A stretch of 64,000 nt of DNA. It comes from Pseudomonas abyssi. GTDB lineage: Bacteria > Pseudomonadota > Gammaproteobacteria > Pseudomonadales > Pseudomonadaceae. Location of the stretch: positions 62,001 through 126,000 of the forward strand of contig NZ_NTMR01000009.1 of the NCBI RefSeq assembly GCF_002307495.1. The letters are read 5' to 3'. Below are positions 18,722-29,258 of the stretch, one piece after another. A model generated the notes under the pieces. It ran no database searches and was not told the DNA's origin. It saw only the letters and a program-made list of their open reading frames with translations. Numbering within the stretch: the first letter of the stretch is position 1; each line of letters opens with the position of its first letter. Both the position numbers and the translations under genes were made by a program.

Positions 18722-20548
18722 ATGTGCGGAATCGTCGGCGCCACTAGTAATAGAAACGTTGTCCCTATTCTTCTTGAGGGGCTAAAAAGGCTTGAATACC
18801 GCGGATACGACTCTGCGGGCATTGGCATTATCAAGGGTGAAACAATTCACAGCTGGAAAGCCACTGGAAAGGTCAAAGAGCTGGAAGCCTGTATTGCCGC
18901 AGCACCCGATACAGCTCAAACGGGTATCGCACACACTCGCTGGGCCACGCATGGCAAACCGCTCCAGCACAACGCACACCCCCATCGCTCCGACAGGCTC
19001 GCGGTGGTGCACAACGGCATCATTGAAAACCATTCGGGCTTGCGCAAGAAGCTACAAGAGCAAGGATATGAGTTCAACTCGGACACAGATACCGAGGTAA
19101 TCGCTCACTTGCTTGCCAGTCACTATCGTAAAAGCGAAGACTTGCTCGTCGCATTGCGCAATACGCTCAACCAATTACGCGGTGCCTACGCCATCGGGGT
19201 GATTCACGAAGACCAACCAGAGATGCTCTACTGCGCCCGCCAAGGCAGCCCTTTGGTGATTGGGGTTGGCAGTGAAGAACACTTTATCGCCTCCGACCCA
19301 CTCGCCTTGCTGCAGGTGACTGACACCTTTGTCTATCTGGAGGAAGGCGATCACGCTGTTATTAGCCCGCGCGGTATTAAGCAATGGGACGCAAGCAACA
19401 ACCCCAAACAAGTAAGTAGTCAACGCTACGAACATGCTGAACTCAGCATGGAGAAGGGCGAATACCGACATTACATGCTGAAGGAAATACACGAACAACC
19501 CGCGGCGCTGCGCGACACCTTAACAGGTTTGTTTACAGAAGATCGCGTGTTGACCGCCATTCTTGGACCTGAAGCAGAAAAGCGGCTACACGAAGTACAA
19601 AATATTCATATTGTCGCCTGCGGTACTAGCTACCATGCTGGCCTGGTCGCTCGCTACTGGATTGAAGACATTGCCGGGCTCGCCTGTAATGTTGAGATTG
19701 CCAGCGAGTTTCGTTACCGTCGCGTCGCTGTGCCCGCCAATACATTACTGGTCTGTATCTCTCAGTCAGGCGAGACAGCGGATACACTAGCCGCATTGCG
19801 CCACGCTAGGCATGAGGGCTACCTGGCCACCCTGGCCATTTGCAACGTGCCCGGCAGCTCATTAGCCCGCGAGGCAGATTGGCGACTACTGACCAAAGCC
19901 GGCCCGGAAATTGGCGTGGCGTCAACCAAGGCTTTTACCACTCAGCTTGCCGTCTTACTCTGGCTAAGCGCGGCACTCGCCCAGACCCACGGAGCGCCGC
20001 CAGAAATCACCGGCGAGATTGTCCGCGCCTTGCGTGGCTTACCAACCCAAGTCGAGCAAGCGCTCCAACAGGATGCTGAGATTCAGCGTTTGGCTGAGCG
20101 CTTTGCGAACAAACAACACACGCTTTTTCTGGGCCGCGGCCCCCTGTATCCCATCGCCATGGAAGGCGCACTCAAGTTAAAAGAAATCAGCTATATACAT
20201 GCTGAAGCTTATGCTGCTGGCGAACTAAAACATGGCCCGCTGGCACTAGTTGATGAAAGCATGCCGGTTGTATCTGTCGCGCCCAACTGCCAACTATTGG
20301 AGAAACTTAAGTCCAACCTGGAAGAGGTGCGGGCTCGCGGTGGCCAGTTAATTAACTTCGCCTGCGAGACAGCAGACATGCAAGATCAAGATGGCATCAC
20401 TCACATCCACATGCCCTGGGTAAATAGCTGCATAGCCCCTATTCTTTACACTCTCCCGCTGCAACTGCTCAGCTACTATGTCGCCCTAGTCAAGGGCACA
20501 GACGTCGACAAGCCCCGCAATCTAGCGAAATCAGTAACTGTTGAGTAG
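18722..20548 (+). CDS. glmS: Glucosamine-fructose-6-phosphate aminotransferase, copy 2
   Basis: Second complete GlmS, 608 aa like copy 1 and co-linear with it from MCGIVGAT to the shared end LVKGTDVDKPRNLAKSVTVE. All glutaminase (Cys2, YRGYDSAG, HNGIIENH) and SIS motifs (CGTSYHAG, SQSGETADT, GRGPLYPIAMEGALKLKEIS) are kept, so it should be active. It differs mainly in the linker between domains (about residues 220-280) and near the C-terminus, and its codon use is less G+C-biased than copy 1. It sits 37 nt after wzc and 45 nt before wecB, so it is part of the capsule operon. Inferred role: raise hexosamine supply when the operon is on. Confidence 0.95.
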   Translation: MCGIVGATSNRNVVPILLEGLKRLEYRGYDSAGIGIIKGETIHSWKATGKVKELEACIAAAPDTAQTGIAHTRWATHGKPLQHNAHPHRSDRLAVVHNGIIENHSGLRKKLQEQGYEFNSDTDTEVIAHLLASHYRKSEDLLVALRNTLNQLRGAYAIGVIHEDQPEMLYCARQGSPLVIGVGSEEHFIASDPLALLQVTDTFVYLEEGDHAVISPRGIKQWDASNNPKQVSSQRYEHAELSMEKGEYRHYMLKEIHEQPAALRDTLTGLFTEDRVLTAILGPEAEKRLHEVQNIHIVACGTSYHAGLVARYWIEDIAGLACNVEIASEFRYRRVAVPANTLLVCISQSGETADTLAALRHARHEGYLATLAICNVPGSSLAREADWRLLTKAGPEIGVASTKAFTTQLAVLLWLSAALAQTHGAPPEITGEIVRALRGLPTQVEQALQQDAEIQRLAERFANKQHTLFLGRGPLYPIAMEGALKLKEISYIHAEAYAAGELKHGPLALVDESMPVVSVAPNCQLLEKLKSNLEEVRARGGQLINFACETADMQDQDGITHIHMPWVNSCIAPILYTLPLQLLSYYVALVKGTDVDKPRNLAKSVTVE

Positions 20549-20593
20549 TTAGGCACCAGCAACGCACCAACTCACTCCCGGCTATCAAAAGAC

Positions 20594-21742
20594 ATGACTC
20601 AATTGAAAACCCTTTGCGTATTCGGTACGCGTCCCGAAGCTATCAAAATGGCGCCACTCGCACTGCAACTTGCAAAAGACCCACAAGTTGATGCCAAGGT
20701 GTGCGTCACAGGTCAGCACCGCGAGATGCTAGATCAAGTATTAGGGCTATTCGACCTAAAGCCCGACTTCGATCTCAATATCATGAAACCAGGACAAGAC
20801 CTGACCGATGTCACGTCTGCCATTCTGCAAGGCATGAGAGGCGTATTGGCCACCTGCAGGCCCGACATCGTATTGGTCCATGGGGACACTGCAACCACAT
20901 TTGCCACGGCCTTGGCTGCATACTATCAACAAATTCCGGTAGCCCATGTGGAAGCAGGTCTGCGCACCGGTAACCTCTACTCTCCTTGGCCGGAAGAAGC
21001 GAACCGTTCGCTTACCGGCGTATTGACTGCACTGCATTTCGCTCCGACCGAAGGCTCCCAGCAAAACCTACTCCGTGAAGCAGTCCCGGCAGACCGGATC
21101 CATATAACAGGCAATACGGTGATCGACGCGCTGCTGCAGGTGGTTGAGAAACTAAAACAGCCGGAGCTAAATAATCAGTTCGACCAGCAATTCAACTTCC
21201 TAGACGCCAGCAAAAAACTGGTACTAGTGACCGGCCATCGACGGGAAAGTTTTGGTGGAGGTTTTGAGCGTATTTGCAAAGCCCTAGTAAACACGGCTGC
21301 GAAGCATCCCGATGTGCAAATTGTCTACCCCGTGCATCTGAACCCGAACGTACGAGAGCCAGTCAACCGCCTACTGAGCGGCCAGCCAAATATCAAATTA
21401 ATCGAACCTCAAGATTACTTACCCTTCGTATATCTGATGAACCGAGCCCACATCATTCTCACCGACTCGGGCGGCATTCAGGAAGAGGCACCATCACTCG
21501 GCAAACCAGTGTTGGTGATGCGTGACACCACTGAGCGACCAGAAGCGGTCGCAGCAGGAACAGTTCGACTCGTGGGCACGGATAGCGAGCAAATTTGCCA
21601 GCAGCTCAGCTTGCTCCTAGAAAACCCGGAGGCTTACAGCAAAATGGCCATGGCGCACAACCCCTATGGCGACGGCAAAGCCTGTGACCGCATCCGCCGA
21701 ATTCTTATTAACTGGAATGTAGCTCGAAAGGAAGACGCATGA
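20594..21742 (+). CDS. wecB: UDP-N-acetylglucosamine 2-epimerase (non-hydrolysing)
   Basis: Interconverts UDP-GlcNAc and UDP-ManNAc in the cytoplasm. The 382-residue product begins with [14 protein letters not shown] and contains [32 protein letters not shown], the [10 protein letters not shown] motif and [11 protein letters not shown], all conserved in the GT-B-fold epimerases. It overlaps the following wecC by ATGA, with AAGGAAG just before the shared site, so translation is coupled. The product is the substrate for the next enzyme in the operon. Confidence 0.97.
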   Translation: MTQLKTLCVFGTRPEAIKMAPLALQLAKDPQVDAKVCVTGQHREMLDQVLGLFDLKPDFDLNIMKPGQDLTDVTSAILQGMRGVLATCRPDIVLVHGDTATTFATALAAYYQQIPVAHVEAGLRTGNLYSPWPEEANRSLTGVLTALHFAPTEGSQQNLLREAVPADRIHITGNTVIDALLQVVEKLKQPELNNQFDQQFNFLDASKKLVLVTGHRRESFGGGFERICKALVNTAAKHPDVQIVYPVHLNPNVREPVNRLLSGQPNIKLIEPQDYLPFVYLMNRAHIILTDSGGIQEEAPSLGKPVLVMRDTTERPEAVAAGTVRLVGTDSEQICQQLSLLLENPEAYSKMAMAHNPYGDGKACDRIRRILINWNVARKEDA

Positions 21743-23016
21743 ACTTCAACACTATATCTATGATCGGTCTCGGCTACATCGGCCTACCGACGGCAGCTGC
21801 CTTTGCCTCTCGTAAGGTGAAGGTTATTGGGGTTGACGTGAACCCTCACGCGGTAGAGACCATAAATAAGGGACAAATACACATTGTCGAGCCGGATCTG
21901 GACATGGTCGTGCACTCCGCCGTGACGGAGGGCTATCTGCGCGCCACACTAACTCCAGAACCAGCCGACGCATTCTTGATAGCGGTACCCACTCCCTTCA
22001 AGGGGGACAACCATGACCCCGACCTAAGTTATATAGAGTCAGCCGCAAAGGCTATCGCTCCAGTACTGCAAAAGGGAAATTTAGTCATTCTGGAGTCGAC
22101 AAGTCCAGTAGGCGCAACCGAAAAAATGGCCACATGGCTGGCCGAGGCACGTTCAGATTTGACCTTCCCACATACTCATGGCGAAGAGTCAGACATCCGC
22201 ATTGCCCACTGCCCCGAACGCGTTCTGCCTGGCCATGTGCTTCGCGAATTAGTCAACAATGATCGCGTGATCGGTGGAATGACCCCCAAATGCTCGCAAC
22301 TAGCAGCGGCGCTTTATAAAATATTTGTGCAAGGCGAGTGCGTCATAACCAACGCCCGTACGGCTGAAATGTGCAAGTTGACGGAAAACAGCTTTCGAGA
22401 TGTGAACATTGCCTTTGCCAATGAACTGTCTATTATTTGCGACAAGCTAGACATAAACGTTTGGGAGTTGATAGGTCTAGCGAATCGTCATCCGCGAGTT
22501 AATATCTTACAACCAGGCCCAGGTGTTGGAGGACATTGTATTGCGGTGGATCCTTGGTTCATAGTTAGCAAAACGCCGAAGGAATCGCGACTAATCCGTA
22601 CCGCACGAGAAGTCAATGACTCCAAGCCTGAATGGGTAGTTAAGAAAGTGGAGTCTGCAATAAATGAACACCTAAAATTGTTTCCTGAAAAGACACCAAG
22701 CCAGGTTACCGTCGCTTGTCTTGGTTTAACTTTTAAAGCAGATATTGATGATCTACGTGAAAGCCCTGCACTGCAGATAGCCACAAAAATTGCGGAGCGG
22801 AACAAAGGACGCACAATCGCCGTCGACCCTAACATAAAAACCAAAAAACCGCCGATACCTAGCAACATAAGTCTAACTAGCACTGCGGAAGCCTGCTCAA
22901 CGGCAGATGTGACTGTCATACTGGTAAACCACAAAGAGTTTAAAATCCCTGGCGCTCTTAACTTCAAAACAAATTTTATAGTCGATGCAACTGGAATAAT
23001 AGAAAACCAAGCCTAA
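21739..23016 (+). CDS. wecC: UDP-N-acetyl-D-mannosamine dehydrogenase
   Basis: NAD-dependent four-electron oxidation of UDP-ManNAc to UDP-ManNAcA, the acidic donor for enterobacterial common antigen and many capsules. The 425-residue product has the Rossmann start [39 protein letters not shown], and the catalytic Cys in [15 protein letters not shown]. Its pairing with wecB distinguishes it from the related dehydrogenase encoded next (tviB-like). The downstream half is clearly more A+T-rich than the start, marking the beginning of the low-G+C section of the operon. Confidence 0.95.
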   Translation: MNFNTISMIGLGYIGLPTAAAFASRKVKVIGVDVNPHAVETINKGQIHIVEPDLDMVVHSAVTEGYLRATLTPEPADAFLIAVPTPFKGDNHDPDLSYIESAAKAIAPVLQKGNLVILESTSPVGATEKMATWLAEARSDLTFPHTHGEESDIRIAHCPERVLPGHVLRELVNNDRVIGGMTPKCSQLAAALYKIFVQGECVITNARTAEMCKLTENSFRDVNIAFANELSIICDKLDINVWELIGLANRHPRVNILQPGPGVGGHCIAVDPWFIVSKTPKESRLIRTAREVNDSKPEWVVKKVESAINEHLKLFPEKTPSQVTVACLGLTFKADIDDLRESPALQIATKIAERNKGRTIAVDPNIKTKKPPIPSNISLTSTAEACSTADVTVILVNHKEFKIPGALNFKTNFIVDATGIIENQA

Positions 23017-23065
23017 CCCTGCCTCAATCTTACCGATCTAACCTTACAAAGAAACCAGGTAACAG

Positions 23066-24343
23066 ATGAACAATACAGACACACTAAAGCTCGCAGTCCT
23101 TGGCTTAGGCTATGTAGGGCTGCCGCTCGCAGTTGAATTCGGAAAGAAACGCGACGTGACGGGGTTTGACATAAACACAGCCCGAATAGAAGCATTGACA
23201 AAAGGGCACGACTCTACGTTAGAAGTAAGTCGCAACGAACTTCAAGAGGCAAAATATTTAAACTACACCTCCTGCATTGAAGATATTAAAGAATGCAACG
23301 TTTTTATCATCACGGTGCCGACTCCCATTGATGAGCACAAGCAGCCAGATCTATCGCCATTAACCAGCGTAACCAAGAGCATCGGTAAAATACTTAAAAA
23401 GGGCGACATCGTAATATATGAATCAACGGTATACCCGGGCGCGACCGAAGAGCATTGCGTCCCAATATTAGAAAAAATTTCAAACCTAAAATACAACACC
23501 GACTTCTTCGCAGGTTATAGTCCTGAGCGAATAAACCCAGGCGACAAAGAACACAGGGTAAAAGACATAAAAAAGGTCACCTCAGGCTCGACAGAAAAAG
23601 TTGCAGACATCGTCGACAGGCTTTATGCCGAAATCATTGTAGCAGGCACGCACAAAGCGCAGAGCATACGTGTCGCAGAAGCCGCAAAAGTTATAGAAAA
23701 CACTCAACGAGACCTCAACATTGCGTTAATAAATGAGCTCGCCATTATCTTCAACAAACTAGGCATCGACACACAAGCTGTCTTAGAAGCTGCTTCCACA
23801 AAGTGGAACTTCTTGCCATTCAAGCCTGGGTTAGTGGGTGGGCACTGTATCGGTGTCGACCCTTATTATCTCACTCACAAAGCTCAGAAGATCGGATACC
23901 ATCCCGAAATCATCCTCGCAGGACGAAGACTGAACGACGGCATGGGAAGCTATATCGTCTCGCAATTAACCAAAGCGATGTTAAAACGGCGCATACATGT
24001 TAACGGGGCGCGAGTGCTAATCATGGGACTAGCTTTCAAAGAAAACTGTCCCGACCTGAGAAACACTAGAGTAGTGGACATATTAAATGAGCTTAGTGAG
24101 TACAATATTGACGTAGACATTCATGACCCATGGGTAGATGAACTCGAAGCCAAAAGCGAATACGACATCACCCTGACTAAAAGTCCAGAGGCAGACTCGT
24201 ACGACGCAATAATAATCGCCGTAGCGCACGACGAGTTTCGAAAATTAGGCGTAGACAAGATTAGGTCTTTTGGTAAAACCTCACACATCATTTACGACCT
24301 AAAGCACCTATTTAGCGCCGAGCACTCAGACCTTCGCCTTTAA
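23066..24343 (+). CDS. tviB: UDP-GlcNAc/GalNAc 6-dehydrogenase, TviB/WbpO-like
   Basis: Second nucleotide-sugar dehydrogenase of the operon, 425 aa, of the Vi-antigen TviB / P. aeruginosa O6 WbpO type that yields UDP-GlcNAcA or UDP-GalNAcA. Seen: [71 protein letters not shown], and the catalytic Cys in [13 protein letters not shown]. The next gene is the matching C4-epimerase, as in tviB-tviC and wbpO-wbpP pairs, which supports this call over UDP-glucose dehydrogenase. It is A+T-rich compared with flanking housekeeping genes. Confidence 0.92.
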   Translation: MNNTDTLKLAVLGLGYVGLPLAVEFGKKRDVTGFDINTARIEALTKGHDSTLEVSRNELQEAKYLNYTSCIEDIKECNVFIITVPTPIDEHKQPDLSPLTSVTKSIGKILKKGDIVIYESTVYPGATEEHCVPILEKISNLKYNTDFFAGYSPERINPGDKEHRVKDIKKVTSGSTEKVADIVDRLYAEIIVAGTHKAQSIRVAEAAKVIENTQRDLNIALINELAIIFNKLGIDTQAVLEAASTKWNFLPFKPGLVGGHCIGVDPYYLTHKAQKIGYHPEIILAGRRLNDGMGSYIVSQLTKAMLKRRIHVNGARVLIMGLAFKENCPDLRNTRVVDILNELSEYNIDVDIHDPWVDELEAKSEYDITLTKSPEADSYDAIIIAVAHDEFRKLGVDKIRSFGKTSHIIYDLKHLFSAEHSDLRL

Positions 24344-24414
24344 AGACGACAAATCAGCAGTAAATAAAAGCATATGATTGCCACCTTCACAAGCAACAAA
24401 GAGATCACAAAGAA

Positions 24415-25488
24415 ATGACTCGTTACTCGGAAATAAAACAGTCGCTTCTACTGCAACCTAAAACCTGGTTAATAACTGGAGTTGCAGGCTTCATTGGATC
24501 GAACCTTCTAGAAACACTACTAAAACTGAACCAAAGCGTCGTCGGGCTCGACAATTTCTCTACAGGACATCAGAAAAACCTAGACGAAGTGAAAGCACTA
24601 GTAACCCCTGAACAATGGAGTAACTTCCAGTTCATTGAGGGCGATATACGAGACATGGAAGCATGTCGCAATGCAATGACTCATTTATCACTAGGTGACG
24701 ACACAACAAGTAAAAAAAGACGCGTCGATTACGTACTTCACCAGGCAGCATTAGGATCTGTTCCGAGATCTATTAACGACCCTACCACCACCAACGATGT
24801 AAATATCAGCGGATTTCTAAATATTCTAATCGCCGCAAGAGATGCGGAGGTGAAGAGCTTCACCTATGCGGCGAGCAGCTCAACATATGGGAGTCATGAG
24901 GCACTCCCCAAAAAAGAAGACATTATCGGTTCGCCTTTATCGCCGTATGCCGTGACTAAGTATGTCAACGAGCTTTATGCAGATGTTTTTTTCAAAACCT
25001 ATAATTTCAACTCAATTGGGCTGCGATATTTCAATGTATTTGGAAAACGTCAAGACCCCGACGGTGCTTATGCAGCCGTAATCCCAAAGTGGACTGCAGA
25101 AATGATCAGGGGAGGAAAAATCGAGATCAACGGGGACGGGGATACAAGTAGAGATTTCTGCTTTATTGCAAATGCAGTGCAAGCAAATCTGCTTGCAGCA
25201 ACCAATACGCTAGAAGAATCTTTTAATAATGTCTACAACGTAGCCTACGGTGGACGCACATCACTTAACCAACTATTTTCCATCATACAAGCCACTTTGA
25301 AGGGAAACGGGGTGCATTATAGCCCCCCACCCATATATAAAGATTTTCGACCTGGCGATGTACGACACTCCCAAGCAGATATTAGCAAAGCCAAAACCCT
25401 ATTAGGTTACATGCCGGAAAATGACATTACCAGCGGCATAGAACTCGCTATGCCTTGGTACATTAAGAGCTTGAATAGAAAAAAATAG
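24415..25488 (+). CDS. tviC: UDP-GlcNAc(A) C4-epimerase, TviC/WbpP-like
   Basis: Short-chain dehydrogenase/reductase that interconverts gluco and galacto forms of UDP-N-acetylhexosamines or their uronic acids. The 357-residue product starts with an N-terminal extension of about 15 residues ([11 protein letters not shown]) typical of TviC/WbpP. This is followed by [14 protein letters not shown] (NAD loop), [28 protein letters not shown], and the Ser-Tyr-Lys triad (ASSSTYG and YAVTKYVNE). It lies 71 nt after the tviB-like gene, with only 2 nt separating it from the next glycosyltransferase. Together the pair predicts UDP-GalNAcA. Confidence 0.92.
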   Translation: MTRYSEIKQSLLLQPKTWLITGVAGFIGSNLLETLLKLNQSVVGLDNFSTGHQKNLDEVKALVTPEQWSNFQFIEGDIRDMEACRNAMTHLSLGDDTTSKKRRVDYVLHQAALGSVPRSINDPTTTNDVNISGFLNILIAARDAEVKSFTYAASSSTYGSHEALPKKEDIIGSPLSPYAVTKYVNELYADVFFKTYNFNSIGLRYFNVFGKRQDPDGAYAAVIPKWTAEMIRGGKIEINGDGDTSRDFCFIANAVQANLLAATNTLEESFNNVYNVAYGGRTSLNQLFSIIQATLKGNGVHYSPPPIYKDFRPGDVRHSQADISKAKTLLGYMPENDITSGIELAMPWYIKSLNRKK

Positions 25489-25490
25489 AA

Positions 25491-26339
25491 ATGAAAAACA
25501 TTGCAATAATTACCCCCTTGAGGGACGAAATCAATAATATTGATCGACTATTTTCGGCAATAGAGCATCAAACACAACCCCTCTACCTATGGATCATAGT
25601 TGAAAACGGCAGCACAGATGGAAGCGTGGAAAAACTATTATCCAGAGCCAAAACCTCAAAAATAAGGAAAATAGTCATATTAAACGAAGCCTTCGACGAC
25701 AACACTTATGCTCTCGGAAGCAAGTATTCCCAAGTAGTAAGCCGCGGCTTCGAAAAAGCAAAGTTAGAAGCTGATTACTCTGAACTCAGCCATATCGGAA
25801 TACTAGACTCTGACTGCTTCCCGGAGGAAGCATATTACGAAAAGCTTACACGCTTTTTGGATAAACATCCCGACACAGGGATAACTAGCGGAATTATATA
25901 CGATGACGCAGGAAAACCAGATTCGGCGTCGATGAATTGGGTCCGAGGAGGTTGCCGGTTATGGAAAATGGATTGCTTCAATGAAAGCGGATATATCATT
26001 GGCCCTTCCGCCGACGCGCTAAGCTCAGCCAAAGCATCAATTGCAGGCTGGAATTCAAATGTATGTAAAAGCGCCAAGGTCATCTCAAGAGAAGTCGGCG
26101 CAAGGGTAAACCATAGATACTACGGCTACGCAAGCTACTTTCGCGGCGTAACACCTGTATATGCTATTTTGAGGACCATTGCAATAACACCTCGGTCTCC
26201 GAGCAACGCGCTACAGTATATGATTGGGTACTTTGAAAGCTTAATATCGAGAAAAAAAAGGTGTGCCGACCCTGGGATTTTAAAGTATTACAAGAACTAC
26301 ACATGGAACAAGGCAAAAACGCTTTTTAAACCGAATTAA
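25491..26339 (+). CDS. Family 2 glycosyltransferase
   Basis: Cytoplasmic or membrane-associated GT-A transferase that probably adds one sugar of the repeat unit to the undecaprenyl-linked intermediate. The 282-residue product has the GT2 opening (IAIITPLRDEINNIDRL, WIIVENGSTDGS) and a DSDC metal-binding motif (HIGILDSDCFPEE) about residue 105. Donor and acceptor cannot be read from the sequence; with the available precursors, HexNAcA or HexNAc is likely. It starts 2 nt after tviC and ends 3 nt before the polymerase gene. Confidence 0.85.
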   Translation: MKNIAIITPLRDEINNIDRLFSAIEHQTQPLYLWIIVENGSTDGSVEKLLSRAKTSKIRKIVILNEAFDDNTYALGSKYSQVVSRGFEKAKLEADYSELSHIGILDSDCFPEEAYYEKLTRFLDKHPDTGITSGIIYDDAGKPDSASMNWVRGGCRLWKMDCFNESGYIIGPSADALSSAKASIAGWNSNVCKSAKVISREVGARVNHRYYGYASYFRGVTPVYAILRTIAITPRSPSNALQYMIGYFESLISRKKRCADPGILKYYKNYTWNKAKTLFKPN

Positions 26340-26342
26340 TAT

Positions 26343-27476
26343 ATGCATATCATCCTTGCTGTCGTCATTTTAGGCATTGCACTTGTTCCGGCTGCGCTAT
26401 ATGTCGCAATGCCAACATATATGGGGATATTGTTTTTAGCACACAAAACAAAAACCACAAATAAAAGCCAAGGAACAGCCATACCAAGCTCAGCCATAAT
26501 TATCGCGACGATAATCATCGTCACCTTATTTCTTTCAGTGCTGGCTAATCAATCAATTTCAGACTTATATTTATCCTTCCGCGGATCAGCTCGATATATG
26601 ATATATCTGGCGTTTGCCGTCACAGTAGCAAAAACAAACCCGAACACACTAAGGTCCACACTCCGACTGCTATTGATCCCACTAGCTTTAGGCCTGGCGC
26701 TTCAAAACTATTTAACGCTATACGAGCCGATAAGCGGAACCACAAGATATAAATTCATATTTGAGCATCCAAATCATTTTGCTTACTTCTTAGTACCTAT
26801 CTTTTTCTATTATTTAGCTTTAGAAAAGAATCAAAGATATAAGCTGCTTGGAATTTCAATTGTTTCAATATCTCTAGCCTTATCAAAAAGTAGCGGCGCA
26901 GCGTTAACAGTATCTGCGATAACAATTGTGTACTTCTCAAAAAACTCTAAAGCCCTGCTTTACGGGTTACTTTGTGCGATAGCACTAGCTTCACTCGCGT
27001 ATATAACAGGCACCTATGATAAGTTATATGCTCAAATAACCTCTTTTTCACCAGGGGAGTTAAACACAAAGATTGACGATCAAAATTTTGGCGGCTCCGG
27101 ATCGCTAAGCTGGCGATTGGTCTACTGGGGTGCAATATTAAAATCCATATCCATCGAAAGCTGGCATTCACTTTTGATCGGTTTAGGATATGGCTCCATG
27201 TCCTACGGAAGTTATGCTTTCGACTTCATGTACACCGACCCACACAACGACATTATAAAGACTCTAGCGGAAAACGGGTTGATTGGAATAGTAACGCTAG
27301 CCTACATTTCATACTTAGCAGGAAGAAAACTAACCAAGCATAAGCTAGCCTTTTTCCTGTCTTTGTTGATACCGATGTTTTTTGGAAACATCCTAGTGAA
27401 CGCGGCTTACATCTCAACAACCATAATCACTTTTCACTTACTGCACAGAGCCTCTACACCAGACAATGAATATTAA
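26343..27476 (+). CDS. wzy: Wzy-type polysaccharide polymerase
   Basis: Multi-pass inner-membrane protein (377 aa, around ten hydrophobic segments) that should join lipid-linked repeat units at the periplasmic face. Support comes from topology, a large hydrophilic loop (about residues 225-305) containing the WaaL/Wzy-like pattern around HSLLIGLGYGSMSYG...DPHNDIIKTLAENG, and position between a glycosyltransferase and wzx. Such proteins diverge strongly, so the call rests on the loop motif and context. It is strongly A+T-rich. Its end overlaps the acetyltransferase start by 11 nt. Confidence 0.85.
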   Translation: MHIILAVVILGIALVPAALYVAMPTYMGILFLAHKTKTTNKSQGTAIPSSAIIIATIIIVTLFLSVLANQSISDLYLSFRGSARYMIYLAFAVTVAKTNPNTLRSTLRLLLIPLALGLALQNYLTLYEPISGTTRYKFIFEHPNHFAYFLVPIFFYYLALEKNQRYKLLGISIVSISLALSKSSGAALTVSAITIVYFSKNSKALLYGLLCAIALASLAYITGTYDKLYAQITSFSPGELNTKIDDQNFGGSGSLSWRLVYWGAILKSISIESWHSLLIGLGYGSMSYGSYAFDFMYTDPHNDIIKTLAENGLIGIVTLAYISYLAGRKLTKHKLAFFLSLLIPMFFGNILVNAAYISTTIITFHLLHRASTPDNEY

Positions 27477-27972
27477 GCGCATTTTTTTTGGATTTCTTTC
27501 AGCCAACCTTTCAACGCAACGAGTAATTTGGCCTATTTCAAAACAGTTTTGGAAAGCATCCTTAGGCGCCATGGGTAATAACGTTAGAATTCTGAGAGGT
27601 ACAAAAGCGATCTCTCCCAGCAACATACGCCTCGGAGAAAACGTATATATTGGTGAGCGATGCGCTCTTTACGGTTATGCAAACATAACCGTCGGACAAA
27701 ACACTCTCATAGCAAGAGAAGTTATCATCCTTACTAGGAATCATATTTTTTCTTCTTTGGACTCCCCTATACGAGATCAAGGATATAGCGTTTCACCTGT
27801 CACAATCGAAGAAGACGTTTGGGTTGGCGCCAGAGTAACTATTTTACCTGGCGTAACAATTGGGAAAGGAAGTGTGGTCGCAGCTGGCAGTGTAGTTACA
27901 AAAGATATACCTAAATACTCAATCGTAGCTGGCATTCCAGCAAGACAAGTCAAGTCGAGATTAGAGCAGTGA
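27466..27972 (+). CDS. Left-handed beta-helix O-acetyltransferase
   Basis: WcaF/NodL-like hexapeptide-repeat acyltransferase, 168 aa, predicted to acetylate a sugar of the repeat unit from acetyl-CoA. The hexapeptide pattern runs through IRLGENVYIGERCALYG, ITVGQNTLIAREV, VTIEEDVWVGARVTILPG and VTIGKGSVVAAGSVVTKDIP, ending IVAGIPARQVK as in the xenobiotic/maltose acetyltransferase branch. The catalytic His is likely the one in TRNHIF. It begins inside the end of wzy and shares GTGA with wzx. The acceptor sugar is unknown. Confidence 0.88.
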   Translation: MNIKRIFFGFLSANLSTQRVIWPISKQFWKASLGAMGNNVRILRGTKAISPSNIRLGENVYIGERCALYGYANITVGQNTLIAREVIILTRNHIFSSLDSPIRDQGYSVSPVTIEEDVWVGARVTILPGVTIGKGSVVAAGSVVTKDIPKYSIVAGIPARQVKSRLEQ

Positions 27973-29165
27973 AAAGAAAAACAGAGCTATTTCTTTCTCT
28001 CATTAATCGCGCCACAATCCCCGTAGCCACATTTTTATCTTTAATAATATTTGCCAGAACTTTACCAGCAGACGAATTCAACGGTTACTTGATCAGCATG
28101 ACCGTCGCGACCTGGTCCATAGCAACGGCGTTCCAGTGGCAAAAAAACACTGTCATTCGACTGTTCGACCCAAGGGAAAAGTCAACGACTAAGTACTTCG
28201 CCGTCGCCTTCTTGACGGCAGCGGCGTCAACCGTCGTGATATTTGCATATAGCTATATCGACCAACGAATCAGCTCACTCGTAGCTGTGTTTGTAATAAC
28301 TACGGGTCTCACCTACGTCTTGGGAGGGATACTTAGATCGTCCGGTAGAACCTTCGCCTTTCTTACCACAGAAACCTTGTTCACTCTCGTAAAGTGGACG
28401 CTAGGTGCAACAGCTGCCTATTTCTTTATATCTACTGACGCAATATTTATAGGCCTAGCGATTGGCACATCGCTAGCCTGCACTATAGCTTTTTCAATCA
28501 TAATAAAAGACGGATACAGCCTTTTCCAAGAAAAAACTTCAGCTCTAGAAATAAGAAAAATTCTTGGCTTCGGCTTTTTTTTAGCAATAAATGACTTCTT
28601 TGGCTCAGGTTTGATGTACGTAGATCGACTTTGGTTTTCAGATGCCACTGTATCTGAAAGCTATATTATCGCCTCCAACATAGGAAATCAGATTAGCTCC
28701 GTGATAATGGGGGCATTTCTAATGGTGGTTTTTCCTAGAATATCTACGCAATACAAGAGCGGTGGTGCCTGGGAAGCTAGTTTCAAAAAATATCTAAAGC
28801 TGTTCCCAGGTTTCGCGTTAACATGTTGCGCAGCATCTTACTTCGGAGCTCCCTACCTTATTGAATTCATAAAACCATCGCTTTACGAAATACCTCACCT
28901 CGCTATATTGGTAACGGTATCACAGTGCTGCTATTACCTTCTCGTTTTTCTCTCAATACCCTACCTAATCACAATGCGACCCAAAACACCAACACTGATT
29001 ATCGCACTTTCCTTCATTCTATTTTTAATATTAGGGCAGATTCTCATCAAAGTTGAAACCCAGCCACAGGCCATCGTTCTAAGCAAAACAATAATATTAC
29101 TTCTCTCATGCGTCGCGTCCTGGTACTTATACTCCAAACGTCTCCCAGGTAAAGCCGCACCATAG
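27969..29165 (+). CDS. wzx: Wzx-type flippase (MOP family)
   Basis: Polysaccharide-unit flippase, 398 aa with about twelve hydrophobic helices from residue 10 to the end. It opens LFLSLINRATIPVATFLSL and includes the charged-pair and GSGLMYVDRLWFSD-type features of MATE-like O-unit transporters. It starts with GTG at 27969, overlapping the TGA of the acetyltransferase gene. No soluble domain is present. With wzy, wzc and wza it completes a Wzx/Wzy-dependent export route. A 93-nt gap follows before the next gene. Confidence 0.88.
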   Translation: MKRKTELFLSLINRATIPVATFLSLIIFARTLPADEFNGYLISMTVATWSIATAFQWQKNTVIRLFDPREKSTTKYFAVAFLTAAASTVVIFAYSYIDQRISSLVAVFVITTGLTYVLGGILRSSGRTFAFLTTETLFTLVKWTLGATAAYFFISTDAIFIGLAIGTSLACTIAFSIIIKDGYSLFQEKTSALEIRKILGFGFFLAINDFFGSGLMYVDRLWFSDATVSESYIIASNIGNQISSVIMGAFLMVVFPRISTQYKSGGAWEASFKKYLKLFPGFALTCCAASYFGAPYLIEFIKPSLYEIPHLAILVTVSQCCYYLLVFLSIPYLITMRPKTPTLIIALSFILFLILGQILIKVETQPQAIVLSKTIILLLSCVASWYLYSKRLPGKAAP

Positions 29166-29258
29166 TTACCGACGCCCACAAATACATCTATCAATTCTAC
29201 CAGCACCTCGCCATCTAAGCTCAACATCAAACCTTCAAATACTTTATTTAGGAAAACA

